Shown piece by piece: positions 46,051-57,470 of a DNA stretch of 64,000 nt (position 1 is the first letter of the stretch; the number at the start of each line of letters is the position of its first letter). Position numbers and translations under genes: made by a program. This stretch comes from Saccopteryx bilineata. Taxonomy: Eukaryota; Chordata; Mammalia; Chiroptera; Emballonuridae. Below the pieces are notes generated by a model, which did not search any database, was not told where the DNA came from, and was given only the letters and a program-made list of their open reading frames with translations. The stretch covers positions 103,931,022 through 103,995,021 of the forward strand of contig NC_089492.1 of NCBI RefSeq assembly GCF_036850765.1, written 5' to 3'.

Positions 46051-48449
46051 AATACACACATACACAAAAAGTTCACACTGCTGTATAGCCCATTCACTGC
46101 ATTGATATTCACTGATCAGATAAAACTGAGTGCATGCTAATTTTCTTTTTCACTGGATGAGCTAGCAGATAAAGAATCCTGATGCCCATTTAGGACTGAG
46201 CTTTGGCTCCCTGACCTGCTGAATCCATAAAAGCACCAGTAATAGTAATAATTGTCTCTGAAGCCTCAGGGCATTTGAGGGGAAGGAACTATGTAAGCAG
46301 AAGAGAAACTGGCATAAGTAGGTCTTTACTTAAATTTCATCCAAGTACATTTTGCAAGAGAAGGCTGAAATGACAATCATGCTGCTTTGGGATTCAACAG
46401 AACTTATCTGACCAATTTGAACCACTGCCCCAGACTACGGCAGCAGGTGGGTAACCGACAGAGACCCTGCTACTTGTGCTGCTATCTCGGCAGCCCTGCA
46501 AAGGGCTAGTTCAATGCGGAGCTGTCCATAGTTTAGTTCTGGTCCCTAAGTGCAGCTCCTCTCAGAGATGAATGTCTTCCTCTAGCAGATTTAAAAAAAC
46601 AATGTGTTGGGTCATTTGTAACACAGCCACACATTTCAGTGTAGCCCTCCTACACTGCTTGTCTACATCCAAAAAACACAAATCAAAAGAGAGAACATAG
46701 TTCTTTCCACTTGACTAAAGAACAGCCATTCCTGCCCGCAGATTACAGGCTGGGGCTTAGAACAATTTGCCAAGACACTGACTTGATTTTTTGTGTGCAA
46801 AGAGCTGAGAGAAGCTTTAGACGCTGTGGTTGGGCAGTGAATGAAGAAATGGATGGGAGCTCATCAAAGAGGCACAGAGACAACAGGTCACTGGAATGGG
46901 GCCCTGTCTGTATAAACTCACAGCCCACAGAGGAAGAGGATACTGCTAACATTTTTTTTCTTTGTCACTGGGAGAGAAATGCTGTGGCCTCCCAATATGT
47001 GCACAGGTGTGTGTGTCTAGGTGGAAGAGAGCAAAAGGGTGTGTTTACAAAAGGAAAAGCACAAATCAATAATGAGCTATGAGCACATGATGTCATCCTT
47101 CAGGAGTAAGCATCCTTAGTACTTTCAAACCACTTTAAAAAAAAACCTGTAGTTGCTATAGTAACTTGATACAGCTCTTCAAAGGGGATTTTTTGAGGGG
47201 GTCATTTTATATCTTCAATCACCATAACAACATGATATAGCTTTTAAAGGGTATTTTTATCCAATTTGTGCTTTGGACTTGGGCCACATTTGCCTTTTTA
47301 AATTTAAAATAATTGGATCAAGCAAGGCACACGAAAAATCATTGAAGGAAAGGAAGCCCTTTGGTAAAGCCCTACTTATATCCATACACACTCAGAGAGA
47401 CATCTCCAGCTGTGCACACCCTGACACAGATACAGTCTTTCTCTAGGCCGCCGACAGCCATCTACGATGCTTTACACTGGTCAGTTAACTCACGCCCCTG
47501 TCTCTAAGCTGACATGCCAAACCAGAACAGCGCCCACTCATGGAAGGTGTATCTAAGAAATCCTTCACTTCTCAGACCAGTTGATGCAGCCCCCTCCTCC
47601 CAAACTACCACCAGCCTTGGAATGACTAGGGGTCCGAACATCCAAGTACCTTATCCCACCCTGGAACTCCAAGCAGGAGTGGATGGGACACACACAAAAT
47701 TTTGCCAAATGAAAATCTTGTATTCTGCACTCTGTACAGTAACCGGGCAGGATGTCTATTTCACATGACAGCCAGGGTCCAGGAAGTGGGGAGAATGGTC
47801 AAAGTGGGTGAGAGGAGAAGAGAGGGTAGGGGTGGAGGGCAGAGCAGCGGTGGCTGAAGGATCTTCACAGAAGAGGCTCAGAGGCGGGGGGGAGTGGGAG
47901 AAGTGGGGAGGAGGTTCAAGGAGTATTTACAAAGCATTTTTTGGTAAGGTTGTGCAACCATAAACTGTTTATAGCAAAAAGGGAGAAGGAATGATAGAAA
48001 GTATAGAGACACTATCCCCACCCCACCCTGCCCCTTGGTGCAACTATTGGTAGGGAAAAAATGGCAAGAAGAGAGGCCAAGAGATAAGGAGGGGGAGAAA
48101 ACCACGGGGGACCCAGAAAAAGAGCAGCTTAAGTCCAGGCCTCCAAGTCTCACGGGCTTTTCTTTGAGGATGGGGCAGTGTAAACTCTAGGAGAAGCTGG
48201 TGGGAAAGGGATCTAAGAAAAAGGTTCTGGGAGCGGTCATACTCCCCCGGGTAAAAGGGCCAGAGGATGCTGAGGGGAGAGCACGTGGGGAAAAAAGGAG
48301 AAATAGGAGATAAAAAACGCTGTGAGTGGAGTGAGAAGAGGCTTTTCAAATCGTTTTTATGAGGAAACTGAGGCCCAGAGGGCGCGAGGAATAGGAAGCA
48401 GAAGGCCCTTAACACATGCTCAAAAGTCCTCTAACAGAGGAAAAAACTG
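46051..48449. other. Intronic stretch, no gene recognised
   Basis: A reverse MIR core may lie at about 48355-48390 ('gaggaaactgaggcccagag'). The 123-codon frames at 46711 and 48044 have no recognisable domain. Confidence 0.45.
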
Positions 48450-48803
48450 AGTCGCACAGCGGTTCAGCCATAGAGCTGGCAAGTGCTAGGACGCGGGCGG
48501 GTCCCGCGTCTGTCCAGCGCCTGGATGAGGGTTCTCCCCACTCGGCGCACTGCCAGGAGACTCACCCCTGGGTGAGCGCCCAGGGATGGGCCTCTTAGGT
48601 CACCTCCCGCATCAAAAGCCAGTTAAGAGAGAGAATGGACCGGAAAAGGAGGACGGGCGAAGAGGAGAGGGCCAGAAGAAAGTAGGCAGTGGGGCATTGG
48701 AAGAGAAGGGGTAGCTGAAGGACGCGGGCCGAGCCCCGGAGCACCGGAAAGGGCTGCAGGTGACAGACGCGGAGAGGAAGCGCGCGCGGGACATGCCGCT
48801 CAC

Positions 48804-49194
48804 CTATGGTGGATACCACGGTGCCCACGAAGTAGAAGGCGCCGGGGAAGTCCCAGCGCGGGCGGAGCGCGTCGGCTCGGACACCGGCGGCCAGCGCGGC
48901 CTCGTAGTGCCGGAGAAAGGCGCGCAGCTCCGACTCGGCCACTCCGTGCGCGGCGCTGAAGTTGCGGAGCGTGGCGCCCCAGCGCGCCCGCGCCTCTGCC
49001 TCGCCAGGGCTCTCCAGAGCCGAGAAGACTGTGGCGCCCGCCACTAGGTAAAGGCCGATGAGCGCCGCCAGCAGCACGAAGCGCCCTGTGTCCTCGTTGA
49101 GGTGTGAGCGGCGGCAGCAGCAGCAGCAGCAGGAGGGGCGCGGCAGGCGGCGGCGGCAGCGGCGGGGCGGGGGCCGGGGGCTGCGGGAGGACAT
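48804..49194 (-). CDS. KCNK12: KCNK12 exon 1 (THIK-2 two-pore-domain K+ channel, N-terminal 130 codons)
   Basis: Seen: an open frame starts at ATG 49194 and reads 130 codons plus one base to a consensus donor (ATAG|GTGAGC, intron begins 48803). In order: an arginine-rich N-terminus (residues 11-16, RRCRRR), a run of six Cys (22-27), TM1 about residues 38-58 ending in the K2P-typical VFSALE, an extracellular cap region about 64-110 with an N-glycosylation sequon at N78 (NFS), and pore helix 1 ending VVSTIG, the first half of the TIGFG filter. Known family: K2P channels carry background K+ current at the plasma membrane as dimers; THIK-2 is largely silent through ER retention and low intrinsic activity. 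I recognise the protein as near-identical to mammalian KCNK12 as I remember it. The frame continues past the donor to 48595, but that tail is intronic and lacks the FG of the filter. The -3 base of the start is A. Exon 2, with P2 and TM2-TM4, is not in the window. Confidence 0.95.
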
Positions 49195-49204
49195 GGTCCG
49201 GAGC

Positions 49205-49249
49205 TCAGCCCCGGGGCCGGGGCGGCGCTCTTGGCCCGGGCCGCGACAT
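49205..49249 (-). other. Possible upstream ORF in the KCNK12 5' UTR (14 codons)
   Basis: An ATG on the minus strand at 49249 opens a 14-codon frame rich in Pro and Arg that stops (TGA) at 49205, 10 nt before the KCNK12 start at 49194. Its -3 base is G. It matters only if the transcript begins upstream of 49249, which is usual for CpG-island promoters but not shown here. Confidence 0.4.
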
Positions 49250-50570
49250 CCCCCCCGCGGGAGCAGAAACGTGAGGATGGTGGCCAGTAGTCGGGGGGCC
49301 GCCGCGGAGCCCCTCGCCGCCTTCCCAGAGCCCGGACAGCTGGGCGCCTCCTCCTCCGCCTCCTCCTCGGCGCTCAGGCCACACAGGGGTCCCGCAGCCC
49401 TCTTAGCGCCCTGGCTGGAGCGCTCCTCTCCGCGCCCCGACGCCTCGCGGGCTCCCGCGACTCCGCACCCGCTGCCCCCGGGCTCGGGGGTCTGCAGCTA
49501 GGCCCCTGCCGCCCTGTGGCCAGCATCCGCGGGGCCCCGGGCCTCATGCTCCTCTCCAGTCAGGCCGCGGGCTGCGCGCGGGGCAGCCTGCGAGCCCGGG
49601 CGCCTAGGATTGGGACTCGGCAGCAGGGCAAGAACAGCGCCCCTGGGGGTGTCCCATGAGTCGTTCCCGGGTCGGCAGCTCCCGAGCGCAGGCTGTGCGG
49701 GCAGTCCAGCTCCCGCCCCCGGGCTGGAGCTAGCGGCGTCGGCTTCGGAGCTCAGAACCGAGCTGAGTCGGGGAAGCGCTCCCTTTCCAGCTCCAGCCGG
49801 AGAGCCTCCCGGCACCGAGAGGCGGAGTCACCAGCGCCCGGGGCGGGTTGTTGGGTTGGGGGTGGGGGAGTGAGGAAGGGAGGGAAGGGGTAGGGAGTTG
49901 GGCTGCTGCGACGCCTCCTGCCTCCCAGGCGAAGCAGGTGTCGGGTCTGTGGTGCTTGCTGCCACCCCGCCGGGAACCCGGTCCGGCCTCTCACTGCGCT
50001 TCGGCTCCAGAATCCTTCCCTTATCTCCAAGCTGCCGCCAAACTTTGCTTGATTTGATGGTGCCTTGCGGTCTACGGGGCTGCGGGCCACAAGACACCAG
50101 GTTTCTCTGGCTCCAGTCTGAAGTTTAAGTTCCCTTCCACTCGCTTCTTCTGCCCGGATCCATCCGCAGTGCCAGGTCTCAAAGGGTTCCTTTGGGAAAA
50201 TGATCCTGCTTGGGAAGGAGTCGGGGCGACCGGGGAATGAGGGCGTCTCCTCCCCCTCTCCCCTGAGCTGGGCGGCCGGCGTCAGCACCGCGGACAGCGC
50301 GTCGGTGCCGCAGCTGCGGGGCGGGCGGCTCCAGCGCTGCGGGGGCCACCGCGCCAGCCACCCTGCTGCGCTGTGCTCCCCAAACACTCTCTTTCCCTTT
50401 CTACCTCCTGTGTCTCCCCCCAGTCGGAGGCAGGTGCGGTCACTGAAGCAGCGTGCTGACAGGGCAGGGATGCTGCGGAATAGAGACAGGGGAGGAGTCA
50501 GGCGAGAGTAGGGGACCGAGGTGCCACCGGAGGAGGTAGCGTCCAGGCCTACCCTGCTGCTTAGATCTCC

Positions 50571-52310
50571 TCTCGCCACCTCACCTCCCTGAACCCAAAA
50601 GCCCGTAGCTGGGGAGTCCGGATTGGAACCTGGCTGTGGCAGGGTGGGTAGAGGAGGTATAGGGGGAACTCGTTAAGAGGCACCCCAAACCCCACCACCA
50701 CTGGGCGTCTGTCTGCAGGAGTGGAGTGTGCATGCTCTTGAACAAGGGAGAGAGAGATCATCACCCCCTTAGCCCTGCTGCGAACAGGAAACAACGAGGG
50801 TACTCCGTTCTATTGCCACAGCTTCTCTGCCAGTGCATCCGTGGGTCACAGGCTGGGTCACAAAGTTCTGTGGGGAGGAATGCCTTGGCACAAATGCCCT
50901 CTTTGGGCAGCGAGTCCCTTCTCTGTCCATTCCTTTTCCACAACAGAAGGGGACCCTGATGATGTTGAGACAACACAGATGACAGAAAATGAAAATAATC
51001 ATGTTGACTGCTTAGATACCCTAGGTGGGTGAACTGTGGCAAAATGCAGACATGGCCTCCCACCCCAAATACCTGGCTGTGTGGCTGGCCTCCATCACAG
51101 AAAACACTCAAGGTCAACCGAAAGTGATGGCAACAGTGTCAGTCCCCTAAGAGTCAGGGTGTTCAAAGTGGTCCCTGAACAAATGTCCACCTCACTGGGC
51201 CCTCTGACATCATGCCTCAAGTGGAGATGGGAGATGGGGTGGGGGCTGTCTGAAAGCTAAAAGGCATCTGACTTAGGACTTGATTTTCCTAAACCTGGGC
51301 ACATTGGAGTCTTGGATCATCCTAGAAATGCGTTTCAGTTTGTAGATGGAGCCAAGTGTACTCTCTTCTGTGTTGGGGGGTGGGGGACAGATGGGGACAG
51401 ACTCCACCACCACCATAGTCAGAACCAGACTTCTTGGCACTGGGTGGCATGCAGGCAGTTCTGCAATGATCTTCCTAGAAGGGGGCAGGGGAACCTTTGC
51501 CTGAGGGGTAGGACATCTTATCCAATGCAAGAGGCTGATACAAGCACAAAGTTACATTGCAAACTATTGTTACTATTGACAAAATGTACTTCAATCCTCC
51601 CCCACTCCTGACTTTGCCTCCCCTGGGCACTCCACTATTGCCACCCAAGCCTGTTCCTCCATCCATCCATCCCCCCCACCTGTACAAGCTCCTGCACGCA
51701 GGGAGGATAGCCCAGCCATGGATCTCCAAGGCCAGATTCTACTTGACTGGTCAGGCTCTGACAGAGGCCCTGAGAAATGTCATTCCAGGAGTTTGCCCTG
51801 GAATCTCCAACTGCAGCTGAAGGACACTGTCCAACCTCTCAGTGGCTTTCTTTGCCCAGACTCCCAGGGCAGGGACAGAGTGCTTTGCTGCAGTGTTCTG
51901 TGCCTCTGGACCAGCTCCTTGCCCAGTTGGCAGAGGGCCTGCCTGTCCTCCAGCTTGATTAGCAGCAACCCCCTCAGTATCAATCTCTGCTCTGAATGAC
52001 CTAATCAATTTTATAATAGCAAAATGATGAGTTCCCTGCATACAGGCATGGGTTCTTTGGGGAACCAACCCAATGATGAAGGACAGACACTTTTGCCCAC
52101 TGAATCAACATTTAAGTCACCGAAAATTCCAGGTGGCTATCCTTAATGCCTTTGCTTCAGTCCTGAGTTTTTACTATCTTGCTATCTCAGATTTCTCTCT
52201 CCTTAGGTCCATCCTGTCTGCACCTGCCAGTCATTGCTGTGCCCATTTGATCTGATTATAAAACTGATGTTCCTAGACCATTCTTTCCAATGGCTCCCCC
52301 AAAGCTATAA
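50571..52310. other. Upstream intergenic stretch, no gene recognised
   Basis: Lies 5' of the KCNK12 CpG island. Frames are short, overlapping and without domains. 52100-52310 may be diverged L2 sense sequence. Confidence 0.45.
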
Positions 52311-52324
52311 AAAATTTGGTCTTA

Positions 52325-52700
52325 GGCCCTGGCCGGTTGGCTCAGTGGTAGAGCGTTGGCCTGGCGTGCAGGAGTCCCAGGTTCAATTCCTGGCCAGGGC
52401 ACACAGGAGAGGCACCCATCTGCTTCTCCACCCCTCCCCCTCTCCTTCCTCTCTGTCTCTCTCTTCCACTCCCGCAGCCAAGGCTCCATTGGAGCAAAGT
52501 TTGCCTGGGCACTGAGGATGGCTCTATGGTCTCCACTTCAGGTGCTAGAATGGCTCTGGTTGCAACAGAGCAATGCCCCAGATGGGCAGAGCATCGCCCC
52601 CTTGTGGGCATGCCGGGTAGATCCAGGTTGGGCGCATGCGGGAGTCTGTCTGACTGCCTCCCCGTTTCCAAACTTCAGAAAAATACAAAAAAATAAAATA
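52325..52700 (+). mobile_element. Type A SINE
   Basis: Full body with box A (TGGCTCAGTGG) and box B (GGTTCAATTCC). Duplication aaaatttggtctt at 52311 and aaaatttggtcttt at 52701; the right copy is shared with the next SINE. Confidence 0.92.
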
Positions 52701-52715
52701 AAAATTTGGTCTTTA

Positions 52716-53050
52716 GCCTGACCAGGCGGTGCCGCAGTGGATAGAGTGTCGGATTGGGATCTGGAGGATCTAGGTTCGAGACCCCGAGGTCGCCAGCTTG
52801 AGCGCGGGCTCATCTGGTTTGAGTAAAGCTCACCAGCTTGGACCCAAGGTCGCTGGCTCGAGCAAGGGGTTACTTAGTCTGCTGAAGGCCCGTGGTCAAG
52901 GCACATATGAGAAAGCAATCAATGAACAACTAAGGTGTCGCAATGCGCAACGAAAAACTAATGATTGATGCTTCTCATCTCTCTGTTCCTGTCTGTCTGT
53001 CCCTATCTATCCCTCTCTCTGATTCTCTCTCTGTCTCTGTAAAAAAAAAA
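52716..53050 (+). mobile_element. Type B SINE abutting a type A SINE
   Basis: Head gcctgaccaggcggtgcc, full body, ~15-A tail. Its duplication (aaaatttggtcttta) lies at 52701 and about 53052, so three copies of the same target word flank the two SINEs. Confidence 0.92.
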
Positions 53051-53066
53051 AAAAATTTGGTCTTTA

Positions 53067-53398
53067 AACCTTTGACTTTGTGATTCCCAACAAATCATTC
53101 CATCTTCACCTTCTACTGCCTCCTATCCCCCATGTACTCCATACTCAGCACAATCATCAGCCCTTTGCTCCTCTATGGCTTCTGCTGGAGTGCCATCTTT
53201 TTCCTCCTCTTCTCTAGCTCTTCAAATATACAGCTTAATTTAGATTATACCTTTTTGCCAGTAAACTTTTTCTTTGTAGGATATTTTGACCCAATCACTG
53301 TTAGGCCATCATTGTAATCCTAAGATCATTTGATTCTTCCATATCCTCAAGAACTTCAGACAAGACACCTAAGTAGTGATAGTCTCTCTCTCTCTTTC
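53067..53398. other. Intergenic stretch, no gene recognised
   Basis: Pyrimidine-rich, possibly diverged L2. Nothing firm. Confidence 0.35.
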
Positions 53399-53414
53399 TC
53401 TGTTTCTATCTTTT

Positions 53415-53814
53415 TTTTTTGTATTTTTTTGTATTTTTTTTTTCCTGAAGCTGGAAACGGGGAGAGACAGTCAGACAGACTCCCACATGCGCCCTACCGG
53501 GATCCACCCGGCACGCCCACCACCGGCGATGCTCTGCCTACCAGGGGGCGATGCTCTGCCCCTCCGGGGTGTCGCTCTACCGCGACCAGAGCCACTCTAG
53601 CGCCTGGGGCAGAGGCCAAGGAGCCATCCCCAGCGCCCGGGCCATCTTTGCTCCAATGGAGCCTTGGCTGCTGGAGGGGAAGAGAGAGACAGAGAGGAAG
53701 GCGGGGGTGAAGAAGCAAATGGGCGCTTCTCCTATGTGCCCTGGCCGGGAATCGAACCCGGGTCCCCCACATGCCAGGCCGACGCTCTACCTCTGAGCCA
53801 ACCGGCCAGGGCCA
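53415..53814 (-). mobile_element. Type A SINE (reverse)
   Basis: Duplication tctgtttctatctttt at 53399 and 53815, perfect over 16 bp. Full body; head ends ccggccagggcc. Confidence 0.93.
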
Positions 53815-53869
53815 TCTGTTTCTATCTTTTATGAAAGAAAACACAATGTCAGTAATCTTAACCAGGAAA

Positions 53870-54800
53870 AAGGCCAAATGCAATCAATTGGCAATTCTAC
53901 TCCTAGATATATACCCCAAATTAATAAAAACATCCATCACACAAAAACATATATATTTATTGCAATATTATTCATAATAGCCAACAATCGTATGTCCACC
54001 AATGATTAACAAATAAGTACAATGAGATAAAACCATACAATCAGCAATAAAAAGGAATGAAGTATTGATACATGCCACAACATCAGGGAATCTTTTTTTT
54101 TCATTTTTTTCATTTTTCTGAAGCTGGAAACAGGGAGAGACAGTCAGACTCCCGCATGCGCCCGACCGGGATCCACCCGGCACGCCCACCATGGGGGGGA
54201 TGCTCTGCCCATCCTGGGCGTCGCCATGTTGCTACCAGAGCCACTCTAGTGCCTGAGGCAAAGGCCACAGAGCCATCCCCAGCGCCTGGGCCATCTTTGC
54301 TCCAATGGAGCCTTGGCTGCGGGAGGGGAAGAGAGAGACAGAGAGGAAAGCGCGGCAAAGGGGTGGAGAAGCAACTGGGTGCTTTTCCTGTGTGCCCTGG
54401 CCGGGAATCGAACCCGGGTCCTCCGCATGCTAGGCCGATGCTCTACCGCTGAGCCAACCGGCCAGGGCCTACATCAGGGAATCTTGAAAGCATTATACTA
54501 AGTGAAAGAAGTCAATCACAAAAGGTGATATATTATATCATTTCATTTGTATGAGATGTCCAGAACAAGCAAATCTATAAAGACAGAAGTTACTTAGGGG
54601 TTGCTAAGGGCTGGGGAGTTGAGGAGGAATGGGAGTAACTACTAATATGTATGAGGTTTCTTTTGAGGGTAATAAAATATGTTCTAAAATTGATTGTAGT
54701 GATGATTGCACAGTTCTGTGAATATGTTAAAAGCATCAAATTGTCCGTGCTAAATGGATGAATTGTTTGGTATGTGAATTATATCTCAGTAAAGCTGTTT
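53870..54800 (+). mobile_element. L1 3' region (ORF2 end and 3' UTR), split by a SINE
   Basis: 'ggcaattctactcctagata', 'gcaatattattcataatagc', then after the SINE 'gaaagcattatactaagtga' and 'gtatgtgaattatatctcag' follow the old L1M 3' end. No open frame. Confidence 0.7.
54095..54470 (-). mobile_element. Type A SINE within L1
   Basis: Perfect 15-bp duplication acatcagggaatctt at 54080 and 54471. Full length. Confidence 0.93.
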
Positions 54801-54996
54801 TAAAAACAAATGCAAATGCAACTAATTGAGCAAATTGATTTTGAAAAAAATGGAAATAGAAGATAATTTATTCCAAAAAATGATTTCTTTAAAATTATAG
54901 AAACAATTTAGCTGTGCTGGAAAGAAAGTTGATTATAAAATTAAAGGAATTTACTCCAGAAAATACTTTCTCTTAAAAATTAATATATTGGTAAAA

Positions 54997-55331
54997 GTTT
55001 TTTCTTTTTTTACAGGGACAGAGAGAGTGTCAGAGAGAGGGATAGATAGGGATAGACAGACAGGAACGGAGAGAGATGAGAAGCAACAATCATCAGTTTT
55101 TCATTGTGACACCTTAGCTGTTCATTGATTGCTTTTTCATATGTGCCTTGACCGTGGGGCTACAGCAGACCGAATAATCCCTTGCTTGAGCCAGCGACCT
55201 TGGGTCCAAGGTGGTGAGCTTTGCTCAAACCAGATGAGCCCACGCTCAAGCTGGTGACCTCGGGGTCTTGAACCTGGATCCTCCGCATCCCAGTCCGATG
55301 CTCTATCCACTGTGCCACCGCCTGGTCAGGC
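54997..55331 (-). mobile_element. Type B SINE (reverse)
   Basis: Perfect 13-bp duplication tatattggtaaaa at 54984 and 55332. Full body, end 'ccaccgcctggtcaggc'. Confidence 0.93.
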
Positions 55332-55344
55332 TATATTGGTAAAA

Positions 55345-56203
55345 TTTTGATGAAAAGTTATACATTCCAAGTAGCAGATTCAAAGTGTCCTAGGTGCTTC
55401 TAAATCTCTTTGATCATCCTGATCTCAGAACTTCACTAATATTCATTGTCTGCACTGTTCATTAGCAATTAGTTGTGTAACAAGATACAATAATTTATCT
55501 AAGTAATATATACATAAATCTGAAGACGTTGATCATCTCTATCCTGTGAAGGGTCACTTGAGTTGCTTTCTTAGTTGTACAAACCCTCCTTTCCCCTTCT
55601 CCTGAAATTAGGGTTTTAGAAAAACTTTTATGTCTTAGGTAATTTGGCAAAACTTTCCTCAAACCATGTTTTACAGAGGTGGTGGCCGAGGAAGAGTGAA
55701 CCAGCTTTACCTGGGGCCTTCTGGGATGGAGGGAAAAGATGTCTGATCTGTCTGCCTTGAGTCAGAGAGCCTTATGAGGAAAGATGTGGGCAGTATCTAA
55801 CTACAGCCCAGGAGCCGGAAGAAAGGCCTCTTGTAATGACATTTTATTCTGAGGAAGAGGAGTCTGACTAGAAGCTAGGCTCAGACAAGTGTCTAAATGC
55901 TTTGGTGGCACAGGCTGTAACTGATGCTGGATGACCCATAGGTCTATCTCCCTGGCACTGTGTGCGATTTGAAGACAAGGGCTAAGCTTAGACTTGTGAC
56001 TTGAGAGTAGGGTAACCTTGGTGAGTAAGGTGGCGGCAGTTCATGGTAAAGTGCATCTGAACAACCATAGATAAGCAATGCCACAAACAGTGCAGAGGCA
56101 CTTCTTTAACAGGAGTAATATGTCTCCTTTTCTTTCCAATTAATACTTAGAGTAAGAGGTTCCTTTTGGACTGAATAGACCTCTATTTTCTTACTTATCT
56201 TCT
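55345..56203. other. Intergenic stretch, no gene recognised
   Basis: No repeat or frame of note. Confidence 0.4.
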
Positions 56204-56211
56204 ATGTAGAT

Positions 56212-56578
56212 CAGGGGTCCCCAAACTACGGCCCGTGGGCTGCATGCGACCCCCTGAGGCATTTATCTGGTCCCCGCCGCACTTCCAGAAGGGGCACCTC
56301 TTTCATTGGTGGTCAGTGAGAGGAGCACATTGACCATCTCATTAGCCAAAAGCTGGCCCATAGTTCCCATTGAAATACTGGTCAGTTTGTTGATTTAAAT
56401 TTACTTGTTCTTTATTTTAAATATTGTATTTGTTCCAGTTTTGTTTTTTTATTTTAAAATAAGATATGTGCAGTGTGCATAGGGATTTGTTCATAGTTTT
56501 TTTTAATAGTCCGCCGGCCCTCTAATGGTCTGAGGGACAGTGAACTGGCCCCCTGTGTAAAAGGTTTGGGGACCCCTG
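56212..56578 (+). mobile_element. hAT-like MITE, 367 bp, intact ends
   Basis: CAGGGGTCCCCAAACT to ggtttggggacccctg. Perfect 8-bp duplication atgtagat at 56204-56211 and 56579-56586. Related copies at 12308 and 31045. Confidence 0.93.
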
Positions 56579-56586
56579 ATGTAGAT

Positions 56587-57019
56587 GTTCTATCCACTAT
56601 TATAAGTGAGTATGGGAGTCTCCAACTATTATTGTAAAGCTGTCTATTTCTCCCCTCAAATATTTCACTGTTGATCAATCTATTTTTGGGCTCTGTTATT
56701 TGGTGCATCTGTTTTTATAATTGTTACAGCTTTTGGATGGATTTATCCCTTTATCAATATGTGGTGTCCCTTTTTATCTCTTGTAACAATTTTTTATTGA
56801 AAGTCCATTTTATCTGACGTTAGTGTATGTAGCCACTCCAAGTCTCTTGCTTGCTGTTTGCATGGACTACCTTTTTCCAGCCTTACGATCAATCTATTTG
56901 TGTCTTTGGATCTTGAGTCAGTCTTTTGTAGACAACATGTACTTGGGTCGTGAGTCTGTGTCTTGCAACTGAACTTGCTAAGATTTCCTGTGATTGTTCA
57001 GCTGCCTCCTGGTATATTT
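56587..57019. other. Intergenic stretch, possibly diverged L1 (reverse)
   Basis: 'ttgttacagcttttggatgg' and 'tatctgacgttagtgtatgt' recall reverse-strand L1 ORF2 text, but it is too decayed to be firm. Confidence 0.35.
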
Positions 57020-57079
57020 CCAAATAATCATTGAATAGATATTTATTGAGAACTTATCGGGTATAAAACAATATGCTAT

Positions 57080-57117
<38 letters not shown>

Positions 57118-57470
57118 TGTGTGTTGGGCTCTGCTCTTCCTGCAAGAGCTTAAAGTCTGGTTGAGGAGACAAGATACACATATACGAAGCAGTAAAGACT
57201 ATGACATAACAGACATAGGTAGGAGCTAACTGTGTGGTACTGATCATGAGAGATCAGAGAAAGCACCTGTGGTGAAGGCTGTAGGAGTCAGAAGAAACTT
57301 TGGGTAGAAGGCGAGATGTCAGCTGATCCTGATGGCTTGACAGGGTTCAATGGGCTGGAAAAGAGAAGGAATATCCCAGCCAGGAGAGTTGACATGAGAA
57401 GCATATTGTGTTCAAGTAACTGTGGCAAGCAGTGAGTGGATGTGGTAGGAGGAGAGGGAAGGGCCTCTGT
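57020..57470 (-). mobile_element. L2 3' fragment (reverse) with a (TG)n
   Basis: 'agatatttattgagaactta' start, a (TG)n at 57084-57125, then 'ctgcaagagcttaaagtctg' and 'gtagcagt'-like L2 text. Confidence 0.55.

Larger units (their letters stand above)
1..48803 (-). other. KCNK12: KCNK12 intron 1 (5' part, continues left of the window)
   Basis: The GT donor is at 48803-48802 on the minus strand. No segment to the left encodes the rest of the channel (second half of filter 1, TM2-TM4, P2), which would be a long open frame. I therefore infer that the intron is at least 48.8 kb. All other features left of 48803 lie inside it. The human gene also has a very long first intron and two coding exons (from memory). 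Confidence 0.75.
48450..50570. promoter_or_regulatory. KCNK12: CpG island / KCNK12 promoter and 5' UTR region
   Basis: CpG density rises sharply here against AT-richer flanks, with many GC-box-like runs (for example around 49160-49180, 49210-49225 and 49705-49725). The island covers exon 1 and about 1.4 kb upstream. I see no convincing TATA box, in keeping with a CpG-island promoter. The transcription start cannot be placed from sequence alone. Confidence 0.8.

Noticed and set aside
46711..47082. 123-codon plus-strand frame
   Set aside because: No domain, no flanking splice or promoter evidence, and length within chance expectation for 64 kb in six frames.
48595..48803. Continuation of the KCNK12 frame past the exon 1 donor
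   Set aside because: The donor GTGAGC falls exactly between Ile-Gly and Phe-Gly of the selectivity filter. The read-through lacks the filter and channel sequence, so it is intron.
49058..49501. 147-codon frame on the plus strand antisense to KCNK12 exon 1
   Set aside because: A shadow of the GC-rich coding exon and 5' UTR, with low-complexity Gln/Arg/Pro composition. No independent support.
49752..50579. 275-codon open frame on the minus strand upstream of KCNK12
   Set aside because: It lies in the GC-rich CpG island, where stops are rare by composition. It has no recognisable domain, other frames over the same DNA are also open, and no family came to mind. It is better read as promoter or 5' flank.
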